Shown one piece after another: positions 21,440-34,114 of a stretch of DNA of 64,000 nucleotides (its first letter is position 1; the number at the start of each line of letters is the position of its first letter). Position numbers and translations under genes: made by a program. The stretch covers positions 3,605,072 through 3,669,071 of the forward strand of contig NC_087067.1 of the NCBI RefSeq assembly GCF_963678635.1, written 5' to 3'. The notes under the pieces were generated by a model, which did not search any database, had not been told where the DNA came from, and saw nothing but the letters and a program-made list of their open reading frames with translations. This DNA is from Symsagittifera roscoffensis. Lineage: Eukaryota > Xenacoelomorpha > Acoela > Convolutidae.

Positions 21440-22820
21440 CTACCTGGCTAGGCTTGACGGTAACGCTAAGCTCGGAAAATGAGAAGAGTGATATATTTGG
21501 AGAGGTGACAGCAAAACAAGATGAGTTGAGGCAAGGCATGTCGAGAAAGATTGGTCCAGCGGACAAAGAGGCCCAGACTGGTCAAGATGCGCTGAGCGGC
21601 GAAACTGCCAGAATGCGGTCGCAAGTGAGAAATGAACAGGCAGTGTTGACGCAGATAGCTGCATGGGAGGACGAAAAAAGGGAACAAAGGTTGACACTGG
21701 TGATCGAATGACTCCCAACTAATTATGACATGATGAGCTGCTAACCTATGACAACAATGGAAGACCGAATGGACGAGAAATGAATCGGGTGATACAAAAT
21801 TTTGATGAGTTACTGACCAGCAGTAACTGTACAAACCACTCGAACACTGGCCACAATGCGAGCAAACAAGGCAGCTATCGAAACCCATATTGTGTAGAAG
21901 CACAGCCGAGATGAGGTACAAATTTCAGCCCTGGACAGGGGGATCAACACAGAGCAGCTGCAATAGTTTGAACAGGACAGATCCAGCGAGACCAACTGTG
22001 GACGCTCCCTCAGGGACAATGTTACTCTCCACGTTCAAAAGTAGATCTGTTCCAAAACTTTTTGCAAGGTCACATAATTACACAATGTAAATCTCGATGT
22101 TTGAGCCGCCCAACAAGTCCCTACAAACTATCCAAGTCCACCGAAAGAGATAACAATTCACAAGATTTTCTCAAAAAATGAGAGTCGGATGGCTGCAACG
22201 ATACCTGGATAGAAGAAATGAAGCTCCAATTAAAAGAGGAGAATCTATCAAGGCAGCACATTGACATGTAGCCTATTGGGTATGGCCCTGACCTATGTAA
22301 TGGCAAAAAGAACGATTAAACGTGAAAGCGAAAGGTCTTTGAAAATTTAATTAATCGTTTGGGCTCCGGAGTGCAAGGTTATTTGTGATGGCGAAGTTCG
22401 AGAAACAGATTCAACGAGAGGAAGAAGTGTATCGATAAGTTTGCTGGACGACCTCGCACTGCGAGTTATAAGTAGAAGTAGAAGTAACCATGATGGAAAG
22501 ATTACAGAAAATACTCTAGCCATAGTACCACAATTCACGGATGATGTGAAGAGCGACGATTTTAAAAGAAGGCTAGTCACTTAAATAACTTTGTCAGCGG
22601 AATGTTTACCCACGCCAGATGACTTCTATTTGAAATTGTGAGAATACTTGCTGATAAAACCGGTTCAAAGTCGTTACAGCAATTCTGGCATGTACATGCA
22701 TTCCGGATGGTACAAACCACGTTACAATTTGGACAAGAGGAGATGCGCAAACTGCGTCATGCGCAAACTACGTCTCTCTGCACCATCACGCTTCAGACTG
22801 CTCCTCAAACAATCATAGAA
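21440..22820 (+). pseudogene. Decayed gag-like coding relic
   Basis: Coding-like segments interrupted by many stops run along the plus strand. One is an 85-codon Glu/Gln/Arg-rich helical piece (21454-21711, SGETARMRSQVRNEQAVLTQI). Another, near 22500-22580, contains VPQFTDDVKSDDFKRRL. A third is at 22638-22823. Helical character and context suggest the N-terminal part of a retroelement Gag, but no diagnostic motif survives. Confidence 0.25.
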
Positions 22821-24310
22821 TGAAAGCCACTGGTTAAGTTTTGATTACGCGGGAGCAGCCGATGAGGATGTGCACAATTGATGAATGATGCAACATCCAG
22901 AAGAAGGAATTGTCACTACAAAGAAGGTCAAGACGGTACCAGACGATTCGATCGCCTCGCATCATGTGGACTATGGTCTAGCTGCGAGAAAAGCACTACA
23001 AAAGGATGCTGCTGATGTTGTAGCAGTTTTTATTGCAGCAATTTTCCGACTTTCCAATAGTTGTGCTGTGTGACATGCTGAGCTAAATTCGAAAAACATA
23101 TTTTATCCCGTGAATGTTTTTAAAAAGTTGAGAAGGCTGAAAAGTCCAACTTGGCCACTTTGGGACAATTAACGAACATTATATTTTTTGCTATTAACTC
23201 AGAGCGGAAAAATGTTTGTTTTTTTTCCCTTCTCTAAATTTTTTTCTTCGATTTTTTTGAAAGCGTAAACAAAAGTAATCAATAAACAACAAGACAACAA
23301 GGGGCACTCGGAAAAGTGACCACTTTGACCTAATACACGGGCTGTCGTGTTGTTTTCAGTCTTTAAGGAAACTGTCTGATTATGATTGCTGTTTCGTTTA
23401 AAAACAACGCAAAACAAAGCTTAAAATCAGAAAGCATTAACCTACCCCAGTCAAATTGAGGCAATATGTTAACCCCGTTATCCCCCCAAACATTTTCAAA
23501 TTATACCTAATGTTGCTCGTGGACGTGCTATAACTGACCAAAAGACTTGATACAAAAATTGAGTCATATTAAAGAGGAGCGGGAACAAAAACTAGGCCTC
23601 AATCAAGCACAGTTGAGTTTCTTTTCATAAATATTTTCCGACAAATTTTTGCCGTCTGCTGGGAAAATGAAAGAACAAAAAGTTTTTCTAATATGTTTTT
23701 TTTTTGCGATTTCTTGTTTTTAATCGCCTATGACATTAGCAAAAGACTGACTTATGACAATCGAATTCTATTTCTTCAAAACTGATGCTTCTGACCTTGA
23801 TTGTGCAAAGCAAAGATTGAATTACCCGGCTCAAAATTAAGCCCGTTTTTTATCTATGGAAAGAGATTTAATGGATCTAACTTTCGCGCGATTGGTATTT
23901 TGAATAATTTTTGCGCAGTGCTGCCACTGAAAAATTAGACCCATTAGGGCTCTAAATGGAGCCCAAAATTTGGAAAATTGGGCACAATCACCCCCTTCCA
24001 TGTTAAATTTAGGGCCAAAAACAGAAGAACTCAAAGTTTAAAAGAAAGGGTAATGAAATAGTCCCAATTTTTGGAAGATTGGGCGCATCATTCCCTTGTG
24101 ATAAATACTTGGCAGACACAAACTCTGTTTATAATATTGAGCTCATTCAGCCCCACACTTACAGAAATGGGGATCAACAGTTGAGCTCAATCAGCTGAAA
24201 GTTGGGTTTATTCAGCTCTTTTATTCAGAAAAAAAAACAGACATTTTTAAATTAAACTTTGATAGTTTTCGTTATAAATATATCTCATGCGAGTAAAGCC
24301 CCGGGTAGAT
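22821..24310. other. No gene recognised
   Basis: AT-rich with scattered GGGCTC/GAGCCC and AATTGGGC words near 23900-24080 that look like remnants of diverged short repeats. ORFs at 22885-23073, 23199-23417 and 23837-24034 have no recognisable content. Confidence 0.35.
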
Positions 24311-24629
24311 CAGTTTAGAGAAAACGCTCTGATGCTATTCCACGATGTGGTGGTGGTCGAGTGTTTACCACCAAGAGTTTGAGGACATAAGGTTGAACTG
24401 AAGTACGAAATAACCTATGTTATCGATGTGATCGCTATGAAATAGAGACCTGCCAATCATGTCTATTAGGCTTAACAGCTTTGCGGTGCTAAATTTAAAT
24501 TCACTCTTTGTTGTCTATTGAAAGATTATAGTTGCTGACTATTCCATTATTCAATATTTTTTATTAACTATACTATTATTTCAACCATATTAATAGTTCA
24601 GTTTTCAGATAAAAATTAGGCAATATCAC

Positions 24630-25609
24630 ATGGCGCAGCTAGCAGTTGCTTCTTTTGAAGACAGGACGGAACTGCTAGGAGTCCCTTCTTTTTGGGGTAA
24701 ACCGTGGGAGGTATGGATAGGTCAGTTTTTCCTTGCCGTATCACTCAAGGAGAACTGTGACCAAAACATCCTATTATCAGACCCAGCAACGGTACAAGAC
24801 AATCCTCCGCCAAAACCAGAACTTATTCCAAAATCAGAATTGACAATGGAAGCGGACAACAGAATCGCAAGGAATGAAGCAGCAGTCAGAAAAATAAACG
24901 AAGCAAGCGAAGAACTACGAAAGAAGGGTTTTAAAATAAGTCCAAATTTCTCCTACCATGAAGCAGACGCACGAATAAAATCAAGGTTGTTCTTTGCCCT
25001 GGGAAATGATGGGAAGGAGAGATTTTGCAACAACACGCACACACAAATCTAAACTCAGTAAAATTCAATTTTTTTCAGGATGCCTGTGAACAATTTTTCA
25101 AACGTGAGAAAAACTAACATATTGAAAGGATGCAAATTTACAATGCATCACATGGAGAACGAGAACGCCTCGAACCAATTTATCTTCGCCTAGCAGGACA
25201 AGCTTCTAAATGCGGATGGACTGAGGATATTGAAAAAGAAGTCATCCGCGATATACTTATAGCAAAAATGAGATTCTCTGACATACAAAGAGATCTCTGT
25301 ATTACACAAGGAATCACAGTAGATGACACCCTCAAACCGGCATTGCTACAGGAGAAAGGATACGTAACAGCAAACACTCTCCGAAAGCAGAACCCGTCTG
25401 CAGCAAGCAACTTGACGAACTTCATCAATTCCTCTAACCAATCTCGGGTAGAGCAAGAACCACTTATGTCCATCCAAACTAAGAACAACTTTCAAAACAG
25501 AAAGAACAGAGCGCTGGGGAAGCGAAATTTTATATCAAAAGCTCAATAGGACCAACCTAACAACCAATCGAAACCGTGCTATTTCTGTCGAAAAAGATTT
25601 ACACCCGAG
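24630..25609 (+). pseudogene. Ty3/gypsy-type gag, copy 1, split by Maverick insertion
   Basis: The first ORF (24630-25052, 140 codons; SFWGKPWEVWIGQFF, FFALGNDG) and second ORF (25130-25549, 139 codons; YNASHGERERLEPIYLRLAGQASKCGW, IRDILIAKMRFSDIQRDL) match the two halves of a Ty3/gypsy capsid region. Between them lie a TAA in the frame of the second half and a TTTTTTTCAG acceptor-like site. After a TAG the frame continues into the first zinc knuckle (CYFC near 25577), which is interrupted at 25610 by the Maverick terminus. It is not functional as read. Confidence 0.75.
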
Positions 25610-26077
25610 AGTAGTAGAAGGGTGAGGGAGAGTGGGGGGGGGTGCCTGGTGACCCCCATGTATTAAGATAGGCTATAGAGTATCCGGTCACCAGGCTATG
25701 CATTAAGATAGGGAATAGATTTCCTATGTATTAAGATAGGGAATAGGTTTACCATGTATTGAGATACGAGGTTTCAGATGGTAAGTTTCAGAAAAATTTT
25801 TGGCGCCCGAATTTCCCATGTGTAGATTTCGCTATGTATAAGAAATTCATTGTAGGTAATTCAGAACTCAATAGGGAATAGATTTCCCTATGTATTAAGA
25901 TAGGGAATATATTTCCTATGTATTAAGATAGGGAATAGGTTTATCATGTATTAAGATGGTAAGGTTTAAGATGGTAAGTTTCAGAAAAATTTTTGGCCCC
26001 CGATCTTACCATGTTTTAAGATAGTGTTTAGATTTCCCATGTATTAAGATAGTGTATAGATATCCGTGTATGGGTAG
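25610..26077 (+). repeat. Maverick left terminal inverted repeat, copy 1
   Basis: Begins AGTAGTAGAAGGGTGAGGG after target CCCGAG and is the inverted match of 44815-45195 for about 380 bp. It contains a G-run, TGCCTGGTGACC, and many copies of a ~25 bp unit TGTATTAAGATAGGGAATAG, then continues into inner Maverick sequence up to the inverted gag insert. Confidence 0.85.
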
Positions 26078-26436
26078 AGTGGTTCTTGCTCTACCCGAGA
26101 TTGGTTAGTGTATAGATCAGTTTAGAGAAAACGCTCTGATGCTATTCCACGATGTGGTGGTGGTCGAGTGTTTACTACCAAGAGTTTGAGGACATAAGGT
26201 TGAACTGAAGTACGAAATAACCTATGTTATCGATGTGATCGCTATGAAAGAGAGACCTGCCAATCATGTCTATTAGGCTTAACAGCTTTGCGGTGCTAAA
26301 TTTAAATTCACTCTTTGTTGTCTATTGAAAGATTATAGTTGCTGACTATTCCATTATTCAATATTTTTTATTAACTATACTATTATTTCAACCATATTAA
26401 TAGTTCAGTTTTCAGATAAAAATTAGGCAATATCAC

Positions 26437-27416
26437 ATGGCGCAGCTAGCAGTTGCTTCTTTTGAAGACAGGACGGAACTGCTAGGAGTCCCTTCTTTTT
26501 GGGGTAAACCGTGGGAGGTATGGATAGGTCAGTTTTTCCTTGCCGTATCACTCAAGGAGAACTGTGACCAAAACATCCTATTATCAGACCCAGCAACGGT
26601 ACAAGACAATCCTCCGCCAAAACCAGAACTTATTCCAAAATCAGAATCGACAATGGAAGCGGACAACAGAATCGCAAGGAATGAAGCAGCAGTCAGAAAA
26701 ATAAACGAAGCAAGCGAAGAACTACGAAAGAAGGGTTTTAAAATAAGTCCAAATTTCTCCTACCATGAAGCAGACGCACGAATAAAATCAAGGTTGTTCT
26801 TTGCCCTAGGAAATGATGGGAAGGAGAGATTTTGCAACAACACGCACACACAAATCTAAACTCAGTAAAATTCAATTTTTTTCAGGATGCCTGTGAACAA
26901 TTTTTCAAACGTGAGAAAAACTAACATATTGAAAGGATGCAAATTTACAATGCATCACATGGAGAACGAGAACGCCTCGAACCAATTTATCTTCGCCTAG
27001 CAGGACAAGCTTCTAAATGCGGATGGACTGAGGATATTGAAAAAGAAGTCATCCGCGATATACTTATAGCAAAAATGAGATTCTCTGACATACAAAGAGA
27101 TCTCTGTATTACACAAGGAATCACAGTAGATGACACCCTCAAACCGGCATTGCTACAGGAGAAAGGATACGTAACAGCAAACACTCTCCGAAAGCAGAAC
27201 CCGTCTGCAGCAAGCAACTTGACGAACTTCATCAATTCCTCTAACCAATCTCGGGTAGAGCAAGAACCACTTATGTCCATCCAAACTAAGAACAACTTTC
27301 AAAACAGAAAGAACAGAGCGCTGGGGAAGCGAAATTTTATATCAAAAGCTCAATAAGACCAACCTAACAACCAATCGAAATCGTGCTATTTCTGTCGAAA
27401 AAGATTTACACCCGAG
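26437..27416 (+). pseudogene. Ty3/gypsy-type gag, copy 2
   Basis: Same structure as copy 1: ORFs 26437-26859 and 26937-27356, then the half zinc knuckle up to CCCGAG (27411-27416). Differences from copy 1 are a few single bases, one of them changing Leu to Ser in the first ORF and a stop from TAG to TAA. Confidence 0.75.
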
Positions 27417-27885
27417 AGTAGTAGAAGGGTGAGGGAGAGTGGGGGGGGGGTGCCTGGTGACCCCCATGTATTAAGATAGGCTATAGAGTATCCGGTCACC
27501 AGGCTATGCATTAAGATAGGGAATAGATTTCCTATGTATTAAGATAGGGAATAGGTTTACCATGTATTGAGATACGAGGTTTCAGATGGTAAGTTTCAGA
27601 AAAATTTTTGGCGCCCGAATTTCCCATGTGTAGATTTCGCTATGTATAAGAAATTCATTGTAGGTAATTCAGAACTCAATAGGGAATAGATTTCCCTATG
27701 TATTAAGATAGGGAATAGATTTCCTATGTATTAAGATAGGGAATAGGTTTATCATGTATTAAGATGGTAAGGTTTAAGATGGTAAGTTTCAGAAAAAGTT
27801 TTGGCCCCCGATCTTACCATGTTTTAAGATAGTGTTTAGATTTCCCATGTATTAAGATAGTGTATAGATATCCGTGTATGGGTAG
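27417..27885 (+). repeat. Maverick left terminal inverted repeat, copy 2
   Basis: Near-identical to 25610-26077, with a longer G-run. It ends at the inverted gag insert 27886-27916. Confidence 0.85.
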
Positions 27886-28244
27886 AGTGGTTCTTGCTCT
27901 ACCCGAGATTGGTTAGTGTATAGATCAGTTTAGAGAAAACGCTCTGATGCTATTCCACGATGTGGTGGTGGTCGAGTGTTTACCACCAAGAGTTTGAGGA
28001 CATAAGGTTGAACTGAAGTACGAAATAACCTATGTTATCGATGTGATCGCTATGAAAGAGAGACCTGCCAATCATGTCTATTAGGCTTAACAGCTTTGCG
28101 GTGCTAAATTTAAATTCACTCTTTGTTGTCTATTGAAAGATTATAGTTGCTGAATATTCCATTATTCAATATTTTTTATTAACTATACTATTATTTCAAC
28201 CATATTAATAGTTCAGTTTTCAGATAAAAATTAGGCAATATCAC

Positions 28245-28835
28245 ATGGCGCAGCTAGCAGTTGCTTCTTTTGAAGACAGGACGGAACTGCTAGGAGTCCC
28301 TTCTTTTTGGGGTAAACCGTGGGAGGTATGGATAGGTCAGTTTTTCCTTGCCGTATCACTCAAGGAGAACTGTGACCAAAACATCCTATTATCAGACCCA
28401 GCAACGGTACAAGACAATCCTCCGCCAAAACCAGAACTTATTCCAAAATCAGAATCCGCAATGGAAGCGGACAACAGAATTGAGGAATGAAGCAGCAGTC
28501 AGAAAAATAAACGAAGCAAGCGAAGAACTACGAAAGAAGGGTTTTAAAATAAGTCCAAATTTCTCCTACCATGAAGCAGACGCACGAATAAAATCAAGGT
28601 TGTTCTTTGCCCTAGGAAATGATGGGAAGGAGAGATTTTGCAACAACACGCACACACAAATCTAAACTCAGTAAAATTCAATTTTTTTCAGGATGCCTGT
28701 GAACAATTTTTCAAACGTGAGAAAAACTAACATATTGAAAGGATGCAAATTTACAATGCATCACATGGAGAACGAGAACGCCTCGAACCAATTTATCTAC
28801 GCCTAGCAGGACAAGCTTCTAAATGCGGATGGACT
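28245..28835 (+). pseudogene. Ty3/gypsy-type gag, copy 3, truncated
   Basis: Third copy of the gag 5' half. A small deletion at about 28479 shifts the frame (the ORF from 28245 stops at 28490), and the second half is deleted after GGACT at 28835, where Maverick inner terminal sequence begins. This copy is the one physically joined to the Maverick body. Confidence 0.75.
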
Positions 28836-29089
28836 CAATAGGGAATAGATTTCCCTATGTATTAAGATAGGGAATAGATTTCCTATGTATTAAGATAGGG
28901 AATAGGTTTATCATGTATTAAGATGGTAAGGTTTAAGATGGTAAGTTTCAAAAAAATTTTTGGCCCCCGATCTTACCATGTTTTAAGATAGTGTATAGAT
29001 ATCCCTATGTATAAGGATTAGAAATTCCTTGTATTAACATAGGGAATAGATTTCCCAATGTATTAAGATAGGGAATGGTAAGGTTTCAG

Positions 29090-31776
29090 GGTGGTGGTAA
29101 GAAAATAGTAAGAAAAACGGTATTTTTTGGATTTTGTGTGGAAATGTCTAGTTTTTTCGCAAAAATCTCGGCATGCGTTATGTAATTCTTGAGTGTTACA
29201 TGTAGAATGTGCAATGAAGAGAATATGTTTATTGGTTCATGGTAAGTCCATGGTAAGATGTGCAAAAATTTGGAAATGCTTATAAAAAAAATTGATATTT
29301 TTTCAAAAAACTTCAAAACACGATATGATTTGATATAATTTTATAATAATAACTATTTTATTAGATGATCCTTTTTTAGAAACTGTTTTCAATCTAGCTT
29401 AAACTATGCTGAAACCTACTGAAATTTAAAAAAAATTTCTAGTTTTTGGAAAAAATTGCAAAATTTTCAAGTATTTGGAAAAAATTGCAAAAATTTCAAG
29501 TATTTGGAACAAACTGCAAATTTTTGGAAAAAATTGCAGAAATCTCATAATTTTGGTTAATGTATTGTTGTTTTTGATCTAATTTTAAACCTAATTTTAC
29601 GTATTGGTTTTAAAAATAAGCTAAGATTGTAATTTAATTGGCATTATGTTGAGACAATGATACAAAATTTTGAACAAAAAAATGACTTTTTCCACAATTT
29701 TTTCTCAATATATTAAAATACAATGAAGTTTACCTTAATTTGAGCTAAATACTTTGTTATACAATGCTCTAAACACTGAAAAGAAGGTTCATAGTAGCAG
29801 AATCAATATTGAAACTTCCGGAAAACAGTGAAATTAGTCGTAATTTTTGAAAAGGTAAAATGAAAATTAATCAAATTTACATGAAATTTTACATTTCGAA
29901 CTTTTTATTTTGGTTTTTAACTAATTGTTTATGTCCAGTTCAGGGATGATTTTTAGGAATCTCAATTCAAATGATCATTAAGCGCAATATTTTATGAAAT
30001 TTCCAAATCAAACTTCATGATTCAACTCCTCCTCACTTTTTTTTCATTGAATTACCCAAATTTGTACTAAAATTAAAACTTGTGAGAAATTTTTTATGTT
30101 AAAATTTAGAAATTTCAGATTATTGATAAAAAATGAACAGTTTATTGCTAAAATTGTTTAAAATGGGATAAATGTTTCTTATAAATTTATTCGATATTGG
30201 GTCAAATTCAACAAAATCTTTTTCATAACTGATGATTATCTCTCTGTTGCTTCTGGAACATAACTATCAAGATTTTCCGTAGAGTTTTTCCATGTTTTAA
30301 AGTTTTTCTTGCTTTCTGTTTAATACGTGTTTTCGCTATTGAACACACCCTACTAGAAAATTTAGTCAAAACTGGAGTATTTAGGAGGAAAATAGTATCA
30401 ATTGAACGAAAAATTTGCTGGCAGAGATGAAATTAGAACTGATACCGTATGATTATTAGAATAAAAAATGTTAATATCTTCCTCAAGGTTCCCCTGTTCA
30501 GTTGCTATCGTAAACTATTTATGCAAAAATACAAATTTTGGGTTCAATAACTATCACTTTTCTTGCAAAATAGTTACTAACTCGCTTTTTTTTTTAAATT
30601 TTGACGGAAATATTCTCAAAAATATCCAAGTGAGAGAGAATTTGTGCTAGTTAAAGCATTCAAAAATATATGTACAAAATGAGAATATAAAGGTGTATTT
30701 TTACGATCTAAGAACAAATTAGGGGCAGCTCTATTAGTTATAATCTGGAAATCTCCGGAAATACGCAAGAGAAACTAGTTCCTAACATATACAATATAAA
30801 AAGTTCTGAAAGAGCGAGTCTCAAAAAATTGATTTAGCAAAGCAAATCAAGGTGTAAACTGGACCAATTGGGTAATTTTCCAATTTTTATTAAGAAAAAA
30901 ACTCTATGTAGTAAAAATGTAGTAATGTATTGTATATAGTGTTGTATATTCTATGTAGTATTGTGTATGTATGTAGCAAGGAAAAGTAGATCGTGAAAGC
31001 AAGTTTTCGATTTATGCTTTATGTATCTTCTTCCAAAAGATGTCGAATTGGGTTTGCTTCTCAAAAATTATCCTCAAAACATTTGATCTTTCTTATAAAG
31101 TACCTAATATATCAAATGATAACAATTTTTTCTAATGAATTACGCATAAATATAAGACTTTGAGAATTTTTATGTCGGATTTTTTCTCAAGATATACTTT
31201 ATAAGCTAAATTTTAGTAAAATTATCCCAAATCTCCTAGAGAACAAATTGAATTTCTATCTCATTTTATCATTTTCTCAGTTTCTGCTTCATCTACTATC
31301 TACCAAATGAATCCAATTTGAGCAAATTTTTACTTGAACGTTCAATAATCCGAAACTGAATTAATACCATAAATTTTTTACTAAAAAACTTTAAAGAATT
31401 TTCTCGATCTCATAACTGTATAATGCTGTTTTAAATCTGAATTTCTCTTTTAGACTAAATTTTTAGTTGGAATGATGTATATCATTATCTTGAAACTTTC
31501 AAAGTTTAGCAAAATATACATTTTTTCAGGTCATTTATCAATTTCTTTTCTGAAATCATCAAAAAATCAATAGACTAACATAATTTTTAATAAGTCAAAC
31601 CACATTATCTGCTTAAAAAGCTCTGCTCTATGAACACTTTTACAAGCACTAAACAAGGAAAACTTTAAAATAGTAACTACAAAAAACCTTTCAATTAGTT
31701 GATGTTTTCCAAATATTAAGTTTTACAATTTTTAGGCAAATACTTAAATACTCATTAGCATATGTTATGCACTTTA
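29090..31776. other. Maverick interior, AT-rich, no gene recognised
   Basis: About 2.7 kb with only short ORFs. A short tandem motif TTTTTGGAAAAAATTGCAAA recurs near 29440-29540. This is where standard Maverick genes might be expected; none is visible. Confidence 0.4.
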
Positions 31777-31968
31777 CTACAAATTTATCACAACAAAGTC
31801 TCCGCAAGCTTGCAACCAAGGGAGTTTATACTGTTGATTAAAAGTTTTCGGATCGAGTTCCATGGAAAGCTTCGGGACGATTTGAACTCGATTTTTGCTG
31901 TCTTTAACATCAATCAAAACTTTTGAATAAAAAAATAAATGACAGTTCAGGTAATGTAATGAAAACAC
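31777..31968 (-). CDS. Possible C-terminal exon, unknown
   Basis: The last ~45 codons (SKNRVQIVPKLSMELDPKTF...) look coding and end with a good stop. It lies just downstream of the zinc-finger ORF at 32011-32307 on the same strand, but no splice pair joins the two in frame with confidence. Confidence 0.3.
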   Translation of the reverse strand: MFSLHYLNCHLFFYSKVLIDVKDSKNRVQIVPKLSMELDPKTFNQQYKLPWLQACGDFVVINL

Positions 31969-32010
31969 TGTATAATTACTGACTAGATTTGTTACAATTG
32001 CTGAGACTTT

Positions 32011-32307
32011 TCAGATTCGGTAAAAACTAATAATCATAGTAATTTCTAAGTTTTTCAAAAAAAAACTTGAAAATTTTACCTTCTCCTGAAGTGTGTTTGC
32101 AGTCTGCTGAGCACATAATTTAATATTATGCTGAGAATGGTTCTTCTTGAAATGATTAGCGAGTTCCTCGCTGATATAAGTATAAAAATTACAGTTAGAA
32201 CACATCAAAACACCACATGTTCTACAATGTCTTGATGCATCATTGTGAATGTATTCCCTGCCACATTCAAGACATGCAACTCTTTCGTTTCTATTGAGTG
32301 AAGACAT
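32011..32307 (-). CDS. Zinc-finger protein related to the N terminus of the Maverick polymerase
   Basis: Starts MSSLNRNERV and carries C-x2-C, then C-x2-C and a C2H2 finger (CSNCNFYTY...HFKKNH). The pattern SLNRNE.V.C..CG followed by a C2H2 finger is the same as at the 5' end of the polymerase B gene (40233). This is therefore a paralogue, possibly a regulator or a detached polymerase domain. Coding content stops at about residue 76, where a GTAAAATTTT donor-like site (32079) suggests an intron. The upstream region has a dense CCAAT array. Confidence 0.5.
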   Translation of the reverse strand: MSSLNRNERVACLECGREYIHNDASRHCRTCGVLMCSNCNFYTYISEELANHFKKNHSQHNIKLCAQQTANTLQEKVKFSSFFLKNLEITMIISFYRI

Positions 32308-32489
32308 CTCAATACTAATGAAAAATTAAATGGGAGATTTAAAATGTACCAAATTTTTAGACAAGGTGAGTTGAATAGCCTCAAAAAATGAATAAAAGTA
32401 AATAAAAACGGCAAACTTAATAACCAATTGTTTTCAACGAAAAGAAAATCAGAGTGGATATGCTATTTAGGCTAGCTGAAATAAAAATC

Positions 32490-32905
32490 ATCCAATCTAA
32501 CCATGGAGTTTTTAAATCATCAACCAATCAGAATCGAGCATTAATTACAAGGAAACTTTTATCTTTTCTGATATCAACCAATCAGAATTGAGCTTCATGT
32601 GATTTTCGACAAATTCAATGACCACCAATCAGAATTGAGCTTCATGTGATTTTCGACAAATTCAATAGTCATGTGATTTTCGACAAATTCAATGACCACC
32701 AATCAGAATTGAGCTTCAAAAGTCATGTAATTTTCAACAAATTCAATGTCAACCTATCAGAATTGAATTTCAAAAGTCATGAAATTTAATGTCAACTAAT
32801 CAGAGTTGATCTCTTCTTCTCATGAATTTTTCAACAATTTTTTTTAAATTTGTAGATTTTGAGGATACTTTCACAGACATTATTTGTGTTAATAACCAAT
32901 CAGAA
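32490..32905 (-). promoter_or_regulatory. CCAAT-box array upstream of the zinc-finger gene
   Basis: AACCAATCAGAATTGAGC-type elements recur at about 32490, 32522, 32579, 32624, 32698 and 32893, with degenerate copies near 32753 and 32795. Intervening sequence (GTGATTTTCGACAAATTCAATG) repeats with a ~55-60 bp period. All share one orientation (CTGATTGGTT on the gene strand). NF-Y-type binding is the obvious hypothesis. Confidence 0.55.
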
Positions 32906-34114
32906 TGAAGTAATCACAGATTTTAAAAAACTTTGTAGATCAGAACCAGACTATGTTTATGAAACTTCTTAATCAATAAATTTTATTGAATTTTTCCAAC
33001 ATAACTAAGATTTGAAATTTGATACCCAGTGGGATAAATGAGATTTCTTGTCTAGTTTATATTGTTTTTTCGATATTCAATTCAAATTTTGAAATTTCGA
33101 TCAAAGTTTTTTCGATTTGTTCTATTTCTAACCAGTGAAAAAAAAAATTACCAAAATATACGTTTTTATCGTTTTCTTTTTGGTATATTGTAGTATAAAC
33201 AACCGGAAGTCTATTAAATTTGGATAAACGATCACAAGATGTTCTGACAAATCTGGATCTTGTATTTGTATCAAATTCAAAACAGTAATCGAATTGATGT
33301 TCCTTATCTCCAATTTCTGTTTCATAGGCTCTTCCATTGTTTTGTTTTTTACTGATCGACCATCCAATCTGTGTTAACTCTTCTAAAAAAAAACATTATT
33401 GATAAATCTGACAGTACTCTTCTTTTTTGTAATCTCCTCTCCATCTTTTTAACAAAACTATTGAACTTTCTGTGTTTCTATACAAATTAAAACTAATACA
33501 ATCTCCATCAACTTCATCTGCCCACCACTCTTGTAGTTTTTTGTAGTAGTTTAATTTTAAATTTCTGATAAATGTTCACTTCAGACATTGAAAACGCTTT
33601 TGATGGAAACATTTTTCTTACTGAAATATATGAAGAAACTTAAAAAACTCGAATTGTTTTTATCATTTTTAAAGTATTTTGTAGTAACAGTCGCCGTAAA
33701 TATTTTTAAATTATTTAGAGTCTAATTAGTTTCAAGGAAATTCATGTAGCCAATAGAATTCTCAAATTACAAAAAAAAATTGAAAACAACCAATGAAATT
33801 CAAAAAATCTAAAAAAATAATGATAATGTTTTCAACTAAATATACATTCTTGTTTGTAATTTTCTTAAATTGAGGCAAAATTTAGCTAAATTTTGATGAA
33901 AACAGTTATTAAATAAATTTATCTGTAATTTCATAAACAAATACTGGAAAAGTATTTCATAATTGGTTAGTGTTTTTTGTCAATTTCGATTAAATTGTAT
34001 CTTTTGTCTGACTTTTCCTCAGATATTATAGCTCTAAATATACACTTTAGTGAGAAAAAATAGTTTTGAACCAATAATATCTCGATTACCAAACATGCAA
34101 AACATCACAAAGCT
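32906..34114. other. Maverick interior, mostly non-coding
   Basis: A 79-codon minus ORF (33128-33367) with an IRNINSITVLNLIQIQDPD core may be a decayed gene. CCAAT elements lie upstream of it near 33750 and 33790. Nothing else recognised. Confidence 0.3.

Larger units (their letters stand above)
24311..28835 (+). repeat. Tandem triplication of a retroelement/Maverick junction (1807 bp units)
   Basis: Units start at 24311, 26118 and 27926. Each contains a retroelement 5' region, a gag pseudogene up to its zinc knuckle, and the left terminus of a Maverick inserted there. Units 1 and 2 differ by only a few substitutions, so duplication is recent. Unit 3 is cut short at 28835, where gag (GGACT) jumps into the inner terminus with a 3-base ACT microhomology, removing about 650 bp. 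At the end of units 1 and 2 (26078-26108, 27886-27916) sits an inverted 31 bp copy of gag 25434-25464. Confidence 0.9.
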
